A DNA stretch of 64,000 nucleotides from Caulobacter mirabilis (GCF_002749615.1 NZ_CP024201.1:310001-374000); one strand, 5' to 3'; positions 1 to 9,456 are shown, numbered from the stretch's first letter. Made by a program: numbers and translations. The notes: generated by a model not told the origin, from the letters alone.

Positions 1-1
1 G

Positions 2-298
2 CTGCTGGTGGCCGCCCTGAGCAACTGCCACATGCTGACCTTCCTGCATAAGGCCCGCGAGGCCGGCTTCGCGGTCGCCAGCTACCGCGACGAGGCCGAG
101 GGGGTCATGCGCAAGAACGACGAGGGCAAGATCGCCGTTACCAAGGTCGTCCTGCGCCCCCATATAGTTTTTATTGGAAACGAACCCGACGAGGCGCAGT
201 TGGAAGCCCTCCACCACGCCGCCCACGAAGACTGTTTCATCGCCAGCTCGGTGAAGACCGAGGTGGTGGTCGAATCCCCGCAACAACCCGCTTCCTGA
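2..298 (+). CDS. OsmC/Ohr-family protein, 5' end outside the window
   Basis: This is the C-terminal part of an OsmC-like protein, a family of thiol-dependent (often organic) peroxide reductases and related stress proteins of the cytoplasm. The reading frame is open from the first bases of the window, so the N-terminal strands are missing. The visible part begins just before the family's cysteine helix (ALSNCHML, with the conserved Cys) and carries the following Y-x-D-E-A-E-G-V-M stretch. The second cysteine in the C-terminal half (HEDCFIASS) matches the position of the second redox Cys. The thiolase gene starts 15 bases downstream, so the two may be co-transcribed. A GTG at position 8 is not a credible start because it lies inside the conserved core. 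Family membership is clear, but the substrate cannot be assigned. Confidence 0.85.
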   Translation: MLVAALSNCHMLTFLHKAREAGFAVASYRDEAEGVMRKNDEGKIAVTKVVLRPHIVFIGNEPDEAQLEALHHAAHEDCFIASSVKTEVVVESPQQPAS

Positions 299-313
299 TC
301 AAAGGACGCCATC

Positions 314-1519
314 ATGGCCGAAGCCTATATCTACGACGCCGTTCGAACGCCCCGCGGCAAGGGCAAGAAGGACGGCTCCCTGCATGAGATGACCGCCCTG
401 TCGCTGGCGACCCAGGTTCTGGAGAACCTGCGCGACCGCAACGGCCTGGACACCTCAAAGGTGGACGACGTGGTCCTCGGTTGTGTCTCGCCGGTCGGCG
501 AACAGGGCAGCGACATCGCCCGCACCGCCGTGCTGACGGCCGACTACGCCGAGACCACCGCCGGCGTGCAGATCAACCGCTTCTGCGCCTCGGGCCTGGA
601 AGCCGTGAACATGGCCGCGGCCAAGGTCATCTCGGGCGAGGCCCAGATGGCGATCGGCGGCGGCGTCGAGAGCATGAGCCGCGTGCCGATGGGCAGCGAC
701 GGCGGCGCCTGGCCGACCGACCCGTCGAGCGCCTTCAAGACCTACTTCGCCCCGCAGGGCGTCAGCGCCGACCTGATCGCCACCCTGTACGGCTTCAGCC
801 GCGACGACGTCGACGCCTACGCCGTCGAGAGCCAGAAGCGCGCCGCCGCCGCCTGGGCCGACAAGCGTTTCGCCAAGTCGGTCGTGCCGGTGAAGGACCA
901 GCTGGGCCTCATCCGCCTGGACCATGACGAGACCGTCCGCGGCTCGACCACCATGCAGACCCTGGCCTCGCTGAGCCCGTCGTTCACGGCCATGGGCGAG
1001 ATGGCCTTCGACGCGGTGGTGCAGCAGCGCTATCCGCAGGTCGAGAAGGTCAACCACGTCCACCACGCCGGCAACAGCTCGGGCATCGTCGACGGCGCCG
1101 CCGGCGTCCTGATCGGCACCAAGGAGATGGGCGACGCCCTGGGCCTGAAGCCGCGCGCCAGGATCAAGGGCATGGCCTCGATCGGCAGCGAGCCCTCGAT
1201 CATGCTGACCGGCCCGTCGCTGGTCACCGAGAAGCTGCTGAAGCGCCTCGGCATGGACGTCGCCGACGTCGACCTCTACGAGCTGAACGAGGCCTTCGCC
1301 TCGGTCGTGCTGCGCATGATGCAGGCGCTCGACATACCGCACGAGAAGATGAACGTGAACGGCGGCGCCATCGCGATGGGCCATCCGCTGGGCGCCACCG
1401 GCGCGATGATCCTGGGCACCCTGCTCGACGAGTTGGAGCGCACGGACAAGGAGGTCGGCCTGGCCACCCTCTGCGTCGGCGCCGGCATGGGCACCGCCAC
1501 CGTCATCGAACGCGTCTGA
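314..1519 (+). CDS. Acetyl-CoA C-acyltransferase (thiolase, FadA type)
   Basis: A 401-residue thiolase that cleaves 3-ketoacyl-CoA with CoA to acetyl-CoA and a shortened acyl-CoA, the last step of beta-oxidation. The acylated cysteine is Cys91 in [10 protein letters not shown]. The other thiolase signatures are present: NEAFAS, the histidine in [15 protein letters not shown] and the C-terminal CVGAGMGTA with the second catalytic Cys. Length is normal for the family. It precedes the gene for a hydratase/dehydrogenase multifunctional protein, the classic partner, but an inverted repeat of about 90 bp lies between them. Start ATG follows an AAAGGA-like ribosome site. Chain-length specificity cannot be read from sequence, and a biosynthetic acetoacetyl-CoA role is less likely given the neighbour. 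Confidence 0.93.
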   Translation: MAEAYIYDAVRTPRGKGKKDGSLHEMTALSLATQVLENLRDRNGLDTSKVDDVVLGCVSPVGEQGSDIARTAVLTADYAETTAGVQINRFCASGLEAVNMAAAKVISGEAQMAIGGGVESMSRVPMGSDGGAWPTDPSSAFKTYFAPQGVSADLIATLYGFSRDDVDAYAVESQKRAAAAWADKRFAKSVVPVKDQLGLIRLDHDETVRGSTTMQTLASLSPSFTAMGEMAFDAVVQQRYPQVEKVNHVHHAGNSSGIVDGAAGVLIGTKEMGDALGLKPRARIKGMASIGSEPSIMLTGPSLVTEKLLKRLGMDVADVDLYELNEAFASVVLRMMQALDIPHEKMNVNGGAIAMGHPLGATGAMILGTLLDELERTDKEVGLATLCVGAGMGTATVIERV

Positions 1520-1526
1520 TCAAGCC

Positions 1527-1618
1527 GTCATCCCGGACGGCCGCAGGCCGAGCCGGGACCCAGCCGCGGCGCGCGTCGCCTGGGTCCCGGCTCTCCGCTT
1601 CGCTTCGGCCGGGATGAC
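1527..1618. repeat. Intergenic inverted repeat, family A copy 1
   Basis: An imperfect palindrome of about 92 bp fills most of the gap between the thiolase and multifunctional-enzyme genes. The outer arms read GTCATCCCGG and CCGGGATGAC, and inner arms GCCGGGACCCAG and CTGGGTCCCGGC also pair. The same element occurs in the reverse orientation at 15941-16029. It would form a long hairpin in mRNA and could act as a processing or attenuation signal between the two genes, which is inference. Confidence 0.85.
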
Positions 1619-1642
1619 CCCAAAATTCGGAAGAGAATCCAA

Positions 1643-3847
1643 ATGGAAAACTTCAAGATCGAGGTCGACGGCGACGGCATCGCCCTGGTGACCTTCGACG
1701 TCCCCGGCCGCAGCATGAACACCCTGACCGGCAAGGTCATCGCCGAGATCGGCGAGGTGGTCGAGCGCATCAAGACCGACCCGGAGATCAAGGGCGCGGT
1801 CATCGCCTCGGGCAAGGCCAGCGGCTTCTGCGCGGGCGCCGACCTCGGCGAGCTCGGCGGCCAGGCCGGCGCGGCGGGCGAGGACAAGCGTTCTGAGCAG
1901 GAGAAGCTGCAGGCGGCCTTCGACGGCGGCTTCGCGCTGAACAAGGCGTTCCGCGCCCTGGAAACCTGCGGCAAGCCGGTGGCGACCGCGCTGGAGGGCC
2001 TGGCCCTCGGCGGCGGCCTGGAGTTCGCCCTGGCGACCCACTACCGCGTCGCGGCGGCCAATCCGAAGCTTCAGCTCGGCCTGCCGGAAGCCAAGGTCGG
2101 CCTGCTGCCGGGCGCCGGCGGCACCCAGCGCCTGCCGCGCCTGATGGGCGCCATGAAGGCCGCGCCGTACCTGCTGGAAGGCAAGTCGATGTCCGCCGAG
2201 GAGGCCAAGGCCAACGGCGTCGTCGGCGAGGTCGTCGAGCCGGGCAAGACCATCGAGGCCGCCAAGGCCTGGGTGAAGACCGGCGACCCGGTCGCGCCCT
2301 GGGACAAGAAGGACTACCGCATCCCCGGCGGCGGCCCCTACACCCCGACGGGCGGCCAGGTGTTCATCATGGGCAACGCCATGCTGCGCAAGCAGTCCTA
2401 CGGCAACTACCCGGCCCAGCTGAACATCCTGAAGTGCGTCTACGAAGGCCTGCAGGTGCCGATCGACGCCGCTCTGCGCATCGAGACCCGCTACTTCCTG
2501 AAGACCATGCAGTCGCCCCAGGCGCGCGGCATGATCCGCACCCTGTTCCTGTCGCTTCAGGAGCTGGGCAAGGGCGCCTCGCGTCCGGCCGGCTATCCGA
2601 CCTACGACGTCAAGAAGGTGGCCGTCCTCGGCGCCGGCATGATGGGCGCGGGCGTGGCCTATGTTCAGGCCCAGGCCGGGATCGAGACCGTGCTGGTCGA
2701 CGTCTCGGCTGAGGCCGCCGAGAAGGGCAAGGGCTACGCCCGCACCCTGGTCGAGAAGGCCGTGAAGCGCGGCAAGATGACGGCCGAGAAGGGCGAGGCG
2801 TTGCTGGCCCTCATCCACCCGACCGCTGACTACGCCGACGTGAAGGGCTCGGATCTGGTCGTCGAGGCCGTGTTCGAAAGCCGTGAGCTGAAGGCCAAGG
2901 TGACGCAGCAGGCGGAAGCCCAGCTGGCCGACACCGCGGTGATGGGCTCCAACACCTCGACCCTGCCGATCACCGGCCTGGCCGAGGCCTCGGTCCGTCC
3001 GGCCAACTTCATCGGCATCCACTTCTTCTCGCCGGTCGACAAGATGGGCCTGGTCGAGATCATCATGGGCAAGGAGACCTCGGAAGAGACCCTGGCCAAG
3101 TCGATCGACTACGTCCTGAAGATCCGCAAGACGCCGATCGTCGTGAACGACAGCCGCGGCTTCTACACCTCGCGCTGCTTCGGCACCTTCGTCCAGGAAG
3201 GCCTGCAGATGCTGGCGGAGGGCATCGCTCCGGCCATCATCGACAACGTCGGCCGCGCCACGGGCATGCCCCGCGGGCCGCTGGAGATGAACGACGACGT
3301 CGCCCTCGACCTCGCCTACAAGATCGGCCAGCAGACCAAGGCCGATATGGGCGAACAGTACGTCGCCGGCCCGGTGGACGCCCTGCTGGAGAAGATGGTC
3401 GTCGACCTGAAGCGCTACGGCCGCAAGAACGGCAAGGGCTTCTACGACTATCCGGAGACCGGCCAGAAGACCCTGTGGCCGGGCATCTCGGACCTGGTCG
3501 AGATCACCACCAAGGACGCGGACAAGGCGCTGATCGAGGAGATCCGCACCCGCCTGCTGTATCGCCAGGCCGTCGAGGCCGCGCGCTGCTTCGAGGAAGG
3601 CGTGATCACCGAAGCCCGCGACGCGGACGTCGGCGCCATCCTGGGCTGGGGTTTCGCGCCCTGGACCGGCGGCCCGATCAGCCTGATCGACGGCGTCGGC
3701 GTGAAGGCCTTCGTCGAAAAGCTGGACGAGCTGACCGCTAAGTACGGCTCGCGCTACGCCCCGCCGAAGCTGCTTCGCGAGATGGCGGCGAACGGCGAAA
3801 CCTTCTACGGCCGCTTCGGCCCGAAGGCGGCGAAGGCCGCGGCGTAG
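1643..3847 (+). CDS. Enoyl-CoA hydratase / 3-hydroxyacyl-CoA dehydrogenase (FadB/FadJ type)
   Basis: A 734-residue bifunctional beta-oxidation enzyme. The N-terminal crotonase domain (about residues 1-190) shows the oxyanion-hole and glutamate regions ALGGGLEFALAT and GLPEAKVGLLPGAGGTQ. The NAD-binding domain begins near residue 325 with the Rossmann signature VAVLGAGMMGAG and has the catalytic histidine in IGIHFFSPVDKMGLVEI. Two C-terminal helical dehydrogenase domains follow. It converts trans-2-enoyl-CoA to 3-ketoacyl-CoA, which the thiolase just upstream would cleave, so the pair resembles a fadA-fadB alpha/beta complex. Gene order (thiolase first) and length fit the FadJ-like branch common in alphaproteobacteria. 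Start ATG follows GGAAGAGAA. Confidence 0.93.
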   Translation: MENFKIEVDGDGIALVTFDVPGRSMNTLTGKVIAEIGEVVERIKTDPEIKGAVIASGKASGFCAGADLGELGGQAGAAGEDKRSEQEKLQAAFDGGFALNKAFRALETCGKPVATALEGLALGGGLEFALATHYRVAAANPKLQLGLPEAKVGLLPGAGGTQRLPRLMGAMKAAPYLLEGKSMSAEEAKANGVVGEVVEPGKTIEAAKAWVKTGDPVAPWDKKDYRIPGGGPYTPTGGQVFIMGNAMLRKQSYGNYPAQLNILKCVYEGLQVPIDAALRIETRYFLKTMQSPQARGMIRTLFLSLQELGKGASRPAGYPTYDVKKVAVLGAGMMGAGVAYVQAQAGIETVLVDVSAEAAEKGKGYARTLVEKAVKRGKMTAEKGEALLALIHPTADYADVKGSDLVVEAVFESRELKAKVTQQAEAQLADTAVMGSNTSTLPITGLAEASVRPANFIGIHFFSPVDKMGLVEIIMGKETSEETLAKSIDYVLKIRKTPIVVNDSRGFYTSRCFGTFVQEGLQMLAEGIAPAIIDNVGRATGMPRGPLEMNDDVALDLAYKIGQQTKADMGEQYVAGPVDALLEKMVVDLKRYGRKNGKGFYDYPETGQKTLWPGISDLVEITTKDADKALIEEIRTRLLYRQAVEAARCFEEGVITEARDADVGAILGWGFAPWTGGPISLIDGVGVKAFVEKLDELTAKYGSRYAPPKLLREMAANGETFYGRFGPKAAKAAA

Positions 3848-3855
3848 TCGCCTGC

Positions 3856-3886
3856 GGGACACGCTCCGCGTAGCGGTGCGTGTCCC
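3856..3886 (+). terminator. Hairpin downstream of the fadB-like gene
   Basis: GGGACACGC and GCGTGTCCC form a perfect 9-bp stem just after the stop codon. No T-run follows, so it may be an mRNA-stabilising hairpin that precedes the stronger terminator 17 bases further on. Confidence 0.55.
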
Positions 3887-3902
3887 TGTCGGGCCGTAAC
3901 GA

Positions 3903-3938
3903 GGGGACATGTACGCGGTGCGTGCCTGTCCCCTTTTT
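3903..3938 (+). terminator. Rho-independent terminator of the thiolase/hydratase unit
   Basis: The stem GGGGACA/TGTCCCC is followed directly by TTTTT. It lies between the fadB-like gene and the next plus-strand gene, and fits termination of the beta-oxidation transcript. Confidence 0.75.
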
Positions 3939-4013
3939 CGTGCCCGCTCGCCCCTGGCCGCGCCAACTGTCGCAGCACGGCGTTCCTTCACCTCGTCTTA
4001 GGGAGGTTGGATC

Positions 4014-5786
4014 ATGGTGTCGGCCTCATCAGGATCCAGGGACGCCATGACCATCGAAACGGGGGACAGGTTCGGGCTTGGGGGCGCAATTTTGACGCGT
4101 CGTCAGCACCTGCCGCTCCGAATGGTGTCGTGCCTGGTCCAGACCGCCCTGCTGCACGCCGTGTTCGGCTGGTGGGGCATGTGGCTGTGGGCCGCCGCCT
4201 ACATCGGCTCCCAGCTGTTCGAGTCCTGGCTGGGCCCGCGCATGATGCGGAACCCGCCGGAGACCGCGGCCAGGGCCGCCAACATGGCGGTCGTGCTGTT
4301 CTTCCCCAGCGCGATCGTGTTCGGCGGTCTGGCCATGGCGCTGTGGGTCGGCGCGGGGGTCTATGGGCCGGCGCTGGGCGTGGCCTGCATCGCCGGCGCG
4401 ATGACCAACCTGATCGTGCTCAGCCGGGGATCGCGGATCGCCTTCGCGGCCTCGGCCACGCCGTACGGCCTCTATCTGCTGGTCATGCCGCTGACCGACG
4501 TCGGCAAGGTGTCCAGCCCGCTGCTGACCGCGATGATGATCGCCGTCGGCCTGATCATGCTGAACATCATCGGCGCCTGGATCGCCACCGAAGAGGCCCG
4601 CAAGGCCCAGGACGACGCCACGACCGAGGCCCAGCTGCGCCGGGCGGAGGCCGAGGCCGCGGTGGAAGCCAAGAGCGCCTACGTCGCCGCCATCAGTCAC
4701 GAGCTGCGCACGCCGATCAGCGCCATCCTGGCCGGCGCCGCCGAGCTGGAGCGCACCGCGAACACCGCCCAGGGCAAGGCGCAGGCGAGGCTGATCGGCG
4801 GCGCCGGCCAGATGATGCGGACCCTGCTCGACGACCTGCTGGATCTGGCCAAGCTCGAAGTGGGCCGCATGGAGGTCGAGGCGGTCGCCTTCGACCTGCG
4901 TGCCGCGACCAACGATGTCGTGCGCATGTGGCGGGTTCAGGCGCGGGAGAAGGGCCTGCGGCTGCGCGTCGAGGGCGCCGCCAAGCTGCCGTCCTGGGTC
5001 CAGGGCGACCCGACCCGTCTGCGCCAGGTGCTGAACAACCTGCTGTCCAACGCCATCAAGTTCACCGCCGAAGGCTCGGTCACGCTGCGCATTCAGACGG
5101 AACCGGCTCAGGAGGGCGTCCACGCCCTGTCGCTGGCCGTGATCGACACCGGGCCTGGCATGACGCCGGAGCAGGTGGCCAAGCTGTTCACCCCGTTCGA
5201 GCAGCTCGAGGCCGGCACCGCGCGCAAGCACGGCGGTTCGGGCCTGGGCCTGGCGATCAGTCGCGAACTGGCCCGGCTGATGGGCGGTGACCTCGTCGCG
5301 TCCAGCGCGGCGAACGAAGGGGCGACCTTCACCGTCAGCCTGACCCTGCCCGCGGCGGAGGCCCCGGCCCCGGCGGAAACGCCGGACGTGGCGGAGGCGC
5401 GGCTTCTGGTCGTCGACGACCATGTGGTCAATCGCCAGGCCATCGCCCTGGTCCTGGCCCCGCTGGGCATTACGCCCCAGACCGCCGCCTCGGGCGAGGA
5501 GGCGCTGGCGCGGCTCGCGGTCGAGCCCTTCGATCTGGTCCTGATGGACGTCTACATGCCGGACATGGACGGCCGCGAAGCGACCCGCCAGCTGCGGGCG
5601 AGCGCCGGGCCAAACCGCGACATCCCGGTGATCGCCATCACCGCCTCGGCGACGGAGCGCGACTGGGAGGCCTGCCGCGAGGCCGGCATGACCGGACACG
5701 TCGCCAAGCCGATCGAGCCGGCCCAGCTCTATGCCGCCCTGGAAGAGGCGCTGGCGGACGAGGCCGAACGCAAGGCGGCGGCCTAG
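4014..5786 (+). CDS. Membrane-anchored hybrid histidine kinase with receiver domain
   Basis: A 590-residue hybrid sensor kinase. Residues about 35-190 hold several hydrophobic membrane segments with no large periplasmic loop, followed by a short Ala/Glu-rich coil. The dimerisation domain has the phosphorylated His229 in AAISHELRTPISA. The ATPase domain shows the N box (NNLLSNAIKF), G1 (DTGPGM) and G2 (GGSGLGLAIS). A C-terminal receiver domain has acidic VVDD and phosphoacceptor Asp512 in LMDVYMPDMDG, with the conserved Lys in AKP. No separate regulator or phosphotransfer gene is adjacent, so the partner is unknown. The ATG at 4014 is chosen because GGGAGG precedes it at good spacing; a later ATG at 4047 is possible. 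Its end overlaps the end of the vsr gene by 4 bases. Confidence 0.9.
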   Translation: MVSASSGSRDAMTIETGDRFGLGGAILTRRQHLPLRMVSCLVQTALLHAVFGWWGMWLWAAAYIGSQLFESWLGPRMMRNPPETAARAANMAVVLFFPSAIVFGGLAMALWVGAGVYGPALGVACIAGAMTNLIVLSRGSRIAFAASATPYGLYLLVMPLTDVGKVSSPLLTAMMIAVGLIMLNIIGAWIATEEARKAQDDATTEAQLRRAEAEAAVEAKSAYVAAISHELRTPISAILAGAAELERTANTAQGKAQARLIGGAGQMMRTLLDDLLDLAKLEVGRMEVEAVAFDLRAATNDVVRMWRVQAREKGLRLRVEGAAKLPSWVQGDPTRLRQVLNNLLSNAIKFTAEGSVTLRIQTEPAQEGVHALSLAVIDTGPGMTPEQVAKLFTPFEQLEAGTARKHGGSGLGLAISRELARLMGGDLVASSAANEGATFTVSLTLPAAEAPAPAETPDVAEARLLVVDDHVVNRQAIALVLAPLGITPQTAASGEEALARLAVEPFDLVLMDVYMPDMDGREATRQLRASAGPNRDIPVIAITASATERDWEACREAGMTGHVAKPIEPAQLYAALEEALADEAERKAAA

Positions 5787-6199
5787 GCGGTAGCGTCCAG
5801 CAATGCCCGCAGGCGCGCCTCAAGCGCCGCGCGGTCCTTCAGCTCGCATTCCCAGATCGTCTCGACCCGCCACCTTGCCGCCGACAGCGCCTCGCCGTTG
5901 GTCGCGTCGCGAGAGCGGTTGCGGCCGACCTTGGCCAGCCAGTAGTCGCGGTTCTGCTGCGGCACGCGGGCGCCGCGGGCGCAGTCATGGCCGTGCCAGA
6001 AACAGCCGTGGACGAAGATCGCCAGCCGCCGGCCGGGCAGGACCACGTCGGGATTGCCGGGCAGGTCCTTGCGATGCAGGCGATAACGGGCTCCGAGACC
6101 CGTCAGCAGCTTGCGGACGATCATCTCGGGCTTGGTGTCGCGCCCCTTCACCCGCCGCATGACGGCCGAGCGTTTCTCCGGGTCGAAGACGTCGGTCAC
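5783..6199 (-). CDS. vsr: Very short patch repair (Vsr) DNA mismatch endonuclease
   Basis: A 138-residue Vsr endonuclease, which nicks DNA 5' of the mispaired T at T:G mismatches created by deamination of 5-methylcytosine. The catalytic residues are visible and fall at the same numbers as in the E. coli enzyme: Asp51 in GNPDVV, and His64 and His69 in VHGCFWHGHDC. The zinc-binding cysteines (Cys66, Cys73 and a later WEC) are also present. Vsr genes usually sit beside the C5 methyltransferase whose lesions they repair. Here a C5 methyltransferase lies 1.5 kb upstream on the same strand, separated by cysK and a secreted protein. Its start overlaps the preceding gene (ATGA type), so translation is probably coupled. 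Confidence 0.93.
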   Translation of the reverse strand: MTDVFDPEKRSAVMRRVKGRDTKPEMIVRKLLTGLGARYRLHRKDLPGNPDVVLPGRRLAIFVHGCFWHGHDCARGARVPQQNRDYWLAKVGRNRSRDATNGEALSAARWRVETIWECELKDRAALEARLRALLDATA

Positions 6200-6606
6200 T
6201 GGCCGCCTTGGCCGAGCGCCCGCTCGTAGTCCTCCAGCGGGAACCGCGGCGCCGAACAGCCGCTGGTCCAGAGCCGTCCCTCGAAGCGGTATGCGGCGAC
6301 GAGGTAGGTCTGCCCCTTCGCATACTGGATGCCGCAGAAGGCTTCCTCACGGACGTGCGCGACCGGCGCGACGCCGGCGACCGAGCCCTTGAGCGTGCGG
6401 ACCACCTCGAAGCGGGTCATCGGCTGCGGGATGCCGTGGATGTTGGTGAAGCTGTCCTCGCCGACCGCCTTGGCGAGGAACAGCACCTCGGTTTGAGCCA
6501 GCTGCGCCTCGGCCGTCTCGTAGCGGGCGCAGCTGCAGGCCGCCGCCTCGCCGGCCGCGGCCGACGCGAGGGCGAAGGCGACGACCAGGGCGAGGCGGCG
6601 GACCAT
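6196..6606 (-). CDS. Small secreted protein with NTR/TIMP-like start
   Basis: A 136-residue exported protein. A signal peptide of about 22 residues ends at AAA, and the mature chain begins with the pattern CSCARYETAEAQL. A CxC pair right at the mature N terminus, a middle Cys (EAFCGI) and a late Cys (TSGCSAPR) recall the netrin/TIMP-type OB fold found in some bacterial secreted proteins annotated as tissue-inhibitor-of-metalloproteinase-like. That resemblance is from pattern memory and the function is unknown. It lies 4 bases after cysK and overlaps vsr by 4 bases, so it is likely part of a cysK-vsr transcript. Whether it acts on proteases is not shown by the sequence. Confidence 0.75.
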   Translation of the reverse strand: MVRRLALVVAFALASAAAGEAAACSCARYETAEAQLAQTEVLFLAKAVGEDSFTNIHGIPQPMTRFEVVRTLKGSVAGVAPVAHVREEAFCGIQYAKGQTYLVAAYRFEGRLWTSGCSAPRFPLEDYERALGQGGQ

Positions 6607-6610
6607 GACC

Positions 6611-7585
<975 letters not shown>

Positions 7586-7625
7586 GAGAGGGGTCTCCGG
7601 GGAGGGCGCTGGCTTTGCCCGGAAA

Positions 7626-7652
7626 ACTATAGGGGCCGGATAGGGTTGTCAG
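7626..7652 (-). promoter_or_regulatory. Putative promoter for cysK
   Basis: Reading the minus strand, CTGACA (7652-7647) and TATAGT (7631-7626) are spaced by 15 bases. The latter sits in CCTATAGT, which resembles the Caulobacter housekeeping -10 pattern GCTANAWC. It lies about 40 bases before the cysK start. This would make cysK, the secreted protein and vsr one transcript separate from the methyltransferase gene. Confidence 0.4.
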
Positions 7653-7655
7653 GCC

Positions 7656-8774
7656 TCATTCGGCGGCGGCGGCCGTCGTTTCGGCGCGCAGCAGCGGTTC
7701 CAGCAGATGCTCGGCCAGCCAGCGCACGACGGGGACGGCGACGCCGTCGCCGACGACGTGGAAGGCGGCTGTCGCTCCCTTCGGCAGCACATAGCTGTCG
7801 GGCAGGCCCATGAGCCGCGCGCCCTCGCGGGCGGTCAGCAGCCGCGAGCGGATTTCGCCGCCCTCCGCCACGACGATCGACTGCCGCGACGAGCCGCCCC
7901 GGGCGGTGCGCAGGCAGCCGGCGAGGCCGTCGGTGCGGACCTCGGCCTGGGGCACGCCCTTGCGGGTCCGGCGATAGACGGCGCCGACGGTGCGCTCGCG
8001 GTCGGCTGCGAGCCGCGCGCGGTGCAGAGGCTTCATCTGGTCGAGCAGTCGGGCCGTGTCGGCTTCGGACCGCCAGGAGACGGCTTCGTCGGGTTCGAGC
8101 AGGGCGGCGAGGTCGGTGTTGCGCGCGGGCGGGGCGGGCAGGTCCCACCACAGCCACTGCGCCCGGAGGTCGGCGGGCAGGCGCTCGTAGGCCTCCAACA
8201 CGCCCTTGCTGTGGAAGCCGCACCGGCTGGCCGCGGCGCCCTCGGCCTCGCGCGCGGCGATGACGAAGACCCGGGGCCGGGACTGCGGGGTGAAGGCGGC
8301 GGCGTCGATCTCCAGGGCGCCGAAGCGATAGCCCTGCCCGGCCAGAGCCCGGCAGAGCGCCTCGAAGTCGCGGCCGCCGTGCGAGGTGAGCAGGCCGACG
8401 ACGTTCTCGATCACGATGGTCCGTGGCGCCCGGCCCTGCGCGTTCAGCGCCTCGACCAGGCGCCAGAAGCCGAAGAAGGCGCTCGATCGGCCGCCGTCCA
8501 GACCTTTGCGGGCGCCGGCGAGGCTGAAGTCCTGGCAGGGGCTGGACGCCCAGGCCAGATCCGCGCGGCCGGGCAGCGCCTCGGGCGCGATCTTCCAGAC
8601 GTCGCCCTCGTGGAAGTGGTCGGCCGCGTCGGCGTGGTTGGCGCGGTAGGTGGCGGCCTTCAGCGGGTCGAAGTCGTTCGCGTAGAGGCAGGACCAGCCG
8701 TCGCCGAGCCCCAGGCGGGCCATGCCGCCTCCGGCGAAGAACTCGTAGAACCCCAGAGGCCCGTTCCGACTCAT
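7656..8774 (-). CDS. DNA (cytosine-5-)-methyltransferase
   Basis: A 372-residue C5 cytosine methyltransferase. Visible motifs in order: motif I near the N terminus (FYEFFAGGGMARLGLG, SAM binding), motif IV with the catalytic Cys80 (SSPCQDFS), motif VI ENV (123-125), motif VIII QSRPR (164-168), a target-recognition region at about 200-300, and motifs IX/X near the C terminus (ARLMGLPDSY, GDGVAVPV). No restriction endonuclease is adjacent, so it is an orphan methyltransferase as far as this window shows. The minus-strand run downstream ends in vsr, whose product repairs deaminated 5-methylcytosine, which fits a cognate pair. The recognition sequence cannot be predicted. It is divergent from a lipoprotein gene with 47 bp between the starts. 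Confidence 0.92.
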   Translation of the reverse strand: MSRNGPLGFYEFFAGGGMARLGLGDGWSCLYANDFDPLKAATYRANHADAADHFHEGDVWKIAPEALPGRADLAWASSPCQDFSLAGARKGLDGGRSSAFFGFWRLVEALNAQGRAPRTIVIENVVGLLTSHGGRDFEALCRALAGQGYRFGALEIDAAAFTPQSRPRVFVIAAREAEGAAASRCGFHSKGVLEAYERLPADLRAQWLWWDLPAPPARNTDLAALLEPDEAVSWRSEADTARLLDQMKPLHRARLAADRERTVGAVYRRTRKGVPQAEVRTDGLAGCLRTARGGSSRQSIVVAEGGEIRSRLLTAREGARLMGLPDSYVLPKGATAAFHVVGDGVAVPVVRWLAEHLLEPLLRAETTAAAAE

Positions 8775-8821
8775 GGATCGGGAGTCTAACCTGCTTTGTC
8801 GGAATTCGAGGAGAAGCCCTC

Positions 8822-9280
8822 ATGCGCGCGATCGTCGCCCTGCCCTTGACTCTGGCCGCCCTTCTGCTGGCCGCCTGCAATGCCCAGGAAGCTCCCGGCG
8901 GCTCCGACGCCGTGCCGCCGGCCGATGCGCCGCCGCCTGCCGCGGAGACTCCGGCCGCCGCCGAGTTCAAGACCGACTTCGGCCTGCGCGGGACCGAGCC
9001 GTTCTGGAGCGTGGACATCAAGGGCGGCGAAATGACCCTGACCCGGCCCGAGCCGCCGGCCGTGAAGGCGACGGGGGTCACCTTCGCCTACATCGACGGT
9101 CATGGGGTCTGGACGGGGCAGGCCGACGGCAAGCTGATGGTCGCCACCCTGACCAAGGGCGACTGCTCCGACGGCATGAGCGACCTGAAGTATCCCTATG
9201 TCGCCGAGGTGAAGCTCGGCGCGGAGACGCTGAAGGGCTGCGGCTTCAAGGCCGGGGAGCAGCCGAAGGAAGGCGAGTAG
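8822..9280 (+). CDS. Small lipoprotein of the COG3650 type
   Basis: A 152-residue putative lipoprotein. The signal peptide ends in a lipobox (LLLAAC, modified Cys19), followed by a Pro/Ala-rich linker to about residue 47. The domain has GTEPFWSVDI, then a C-terminal pattern CSDGMSDLKYPY and GAETLKGCGF, typical of a widespread family annotated only as uncharacterised membrane/heat-shock-like (COG3650). Two cysteines in the domain could form a disulfide. A GAGGAG ribosome site precedes the ATG. Function unknown; export to the membrane is well supported. Confidence 0.85.
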   Translation: MRAIVALPLTLAALLLAACNAQEAPGGSDAVPPADAPPPAAETPAAAEFKTDFGLRGTEPFWSVDIKGGEMTLTRPEPPAVKATGVTFAYIDGHGVWTGQADGKLMVATLTKGDCSDGMSDLKYPYVAEVKLGAETLKGCGFKAGEQPKEGE

Positions 9281-9294
9281 GCGCGGGCTGAGAT

Positions 9295-9403
9295 GCTCTC
9301 CTCTGGGGGAGCTGTCGGCGCGAAGCGGCGACTGAGGGGGTGATGTGCGGAGGAACCCCCTCCGTCTCGCCTTCGGCGAGCCACCTCCCCCAGAGGGGAG
9401 GAC
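9295..9403. repeat. Intergenic inverted repeat, family D copy 1
   Basis: This element of about 109 bp has arms TCCTCTGGGGGAG and CTCCCCCAGAGGGGA and an inner stem-loop CTCGCCTTCGGCGAG. It lies between two converging genes (lipoprotein and thiolase). A related element occurs at 49077-49186. It resembles the widespread alphaproteobacterial intergenic repeats made of CTCCCC/GGGGAG arms around GGTGG/CCACC. Confidence 0.75.
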
Positions 9404-9414
9404 CTAAGCAGCAA

Positions 9415-9456
9415 AAACGGCCGGTCCCGCGAGGAACCGGCCGCTTCTGTTTTCAG
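9415..9456. terminator. Bidirectional hairpin terminator
   Basis: AAAAACGGCCGGT ... ACCGGCCG, followed by CTTCTGTTTT, forms a strong stem flanked by A-rich and T-rich runs. It can terminate the minus-strand thiolase gene that ends just beyond it, and also plus-strand readthrough from the lipoprotein gene. Confidence 0.8.

Noticed and set aside
1520..3991. An 823-codon minus-strand frame across the multifunctional beta-oxidation gene
   Set aside because: It spans the inverted repeat and terminators and lacks any domain; the plus-strand gene is unambiguous.
4007..5290. A 427-codon plus-strand frame overlapping the hybrid kinase in another frame
   Set aside because: Its composition is Arg/Gly/Pro-rich frame-shifted kinase; the in-frame product has all kinase motifs.
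9295..9403. A CRISPR-like or attachment-site array from the repeated elements
   Set aside because: The elements are single, unlike each other except by family, and lie between genes with no spacers or integrase.
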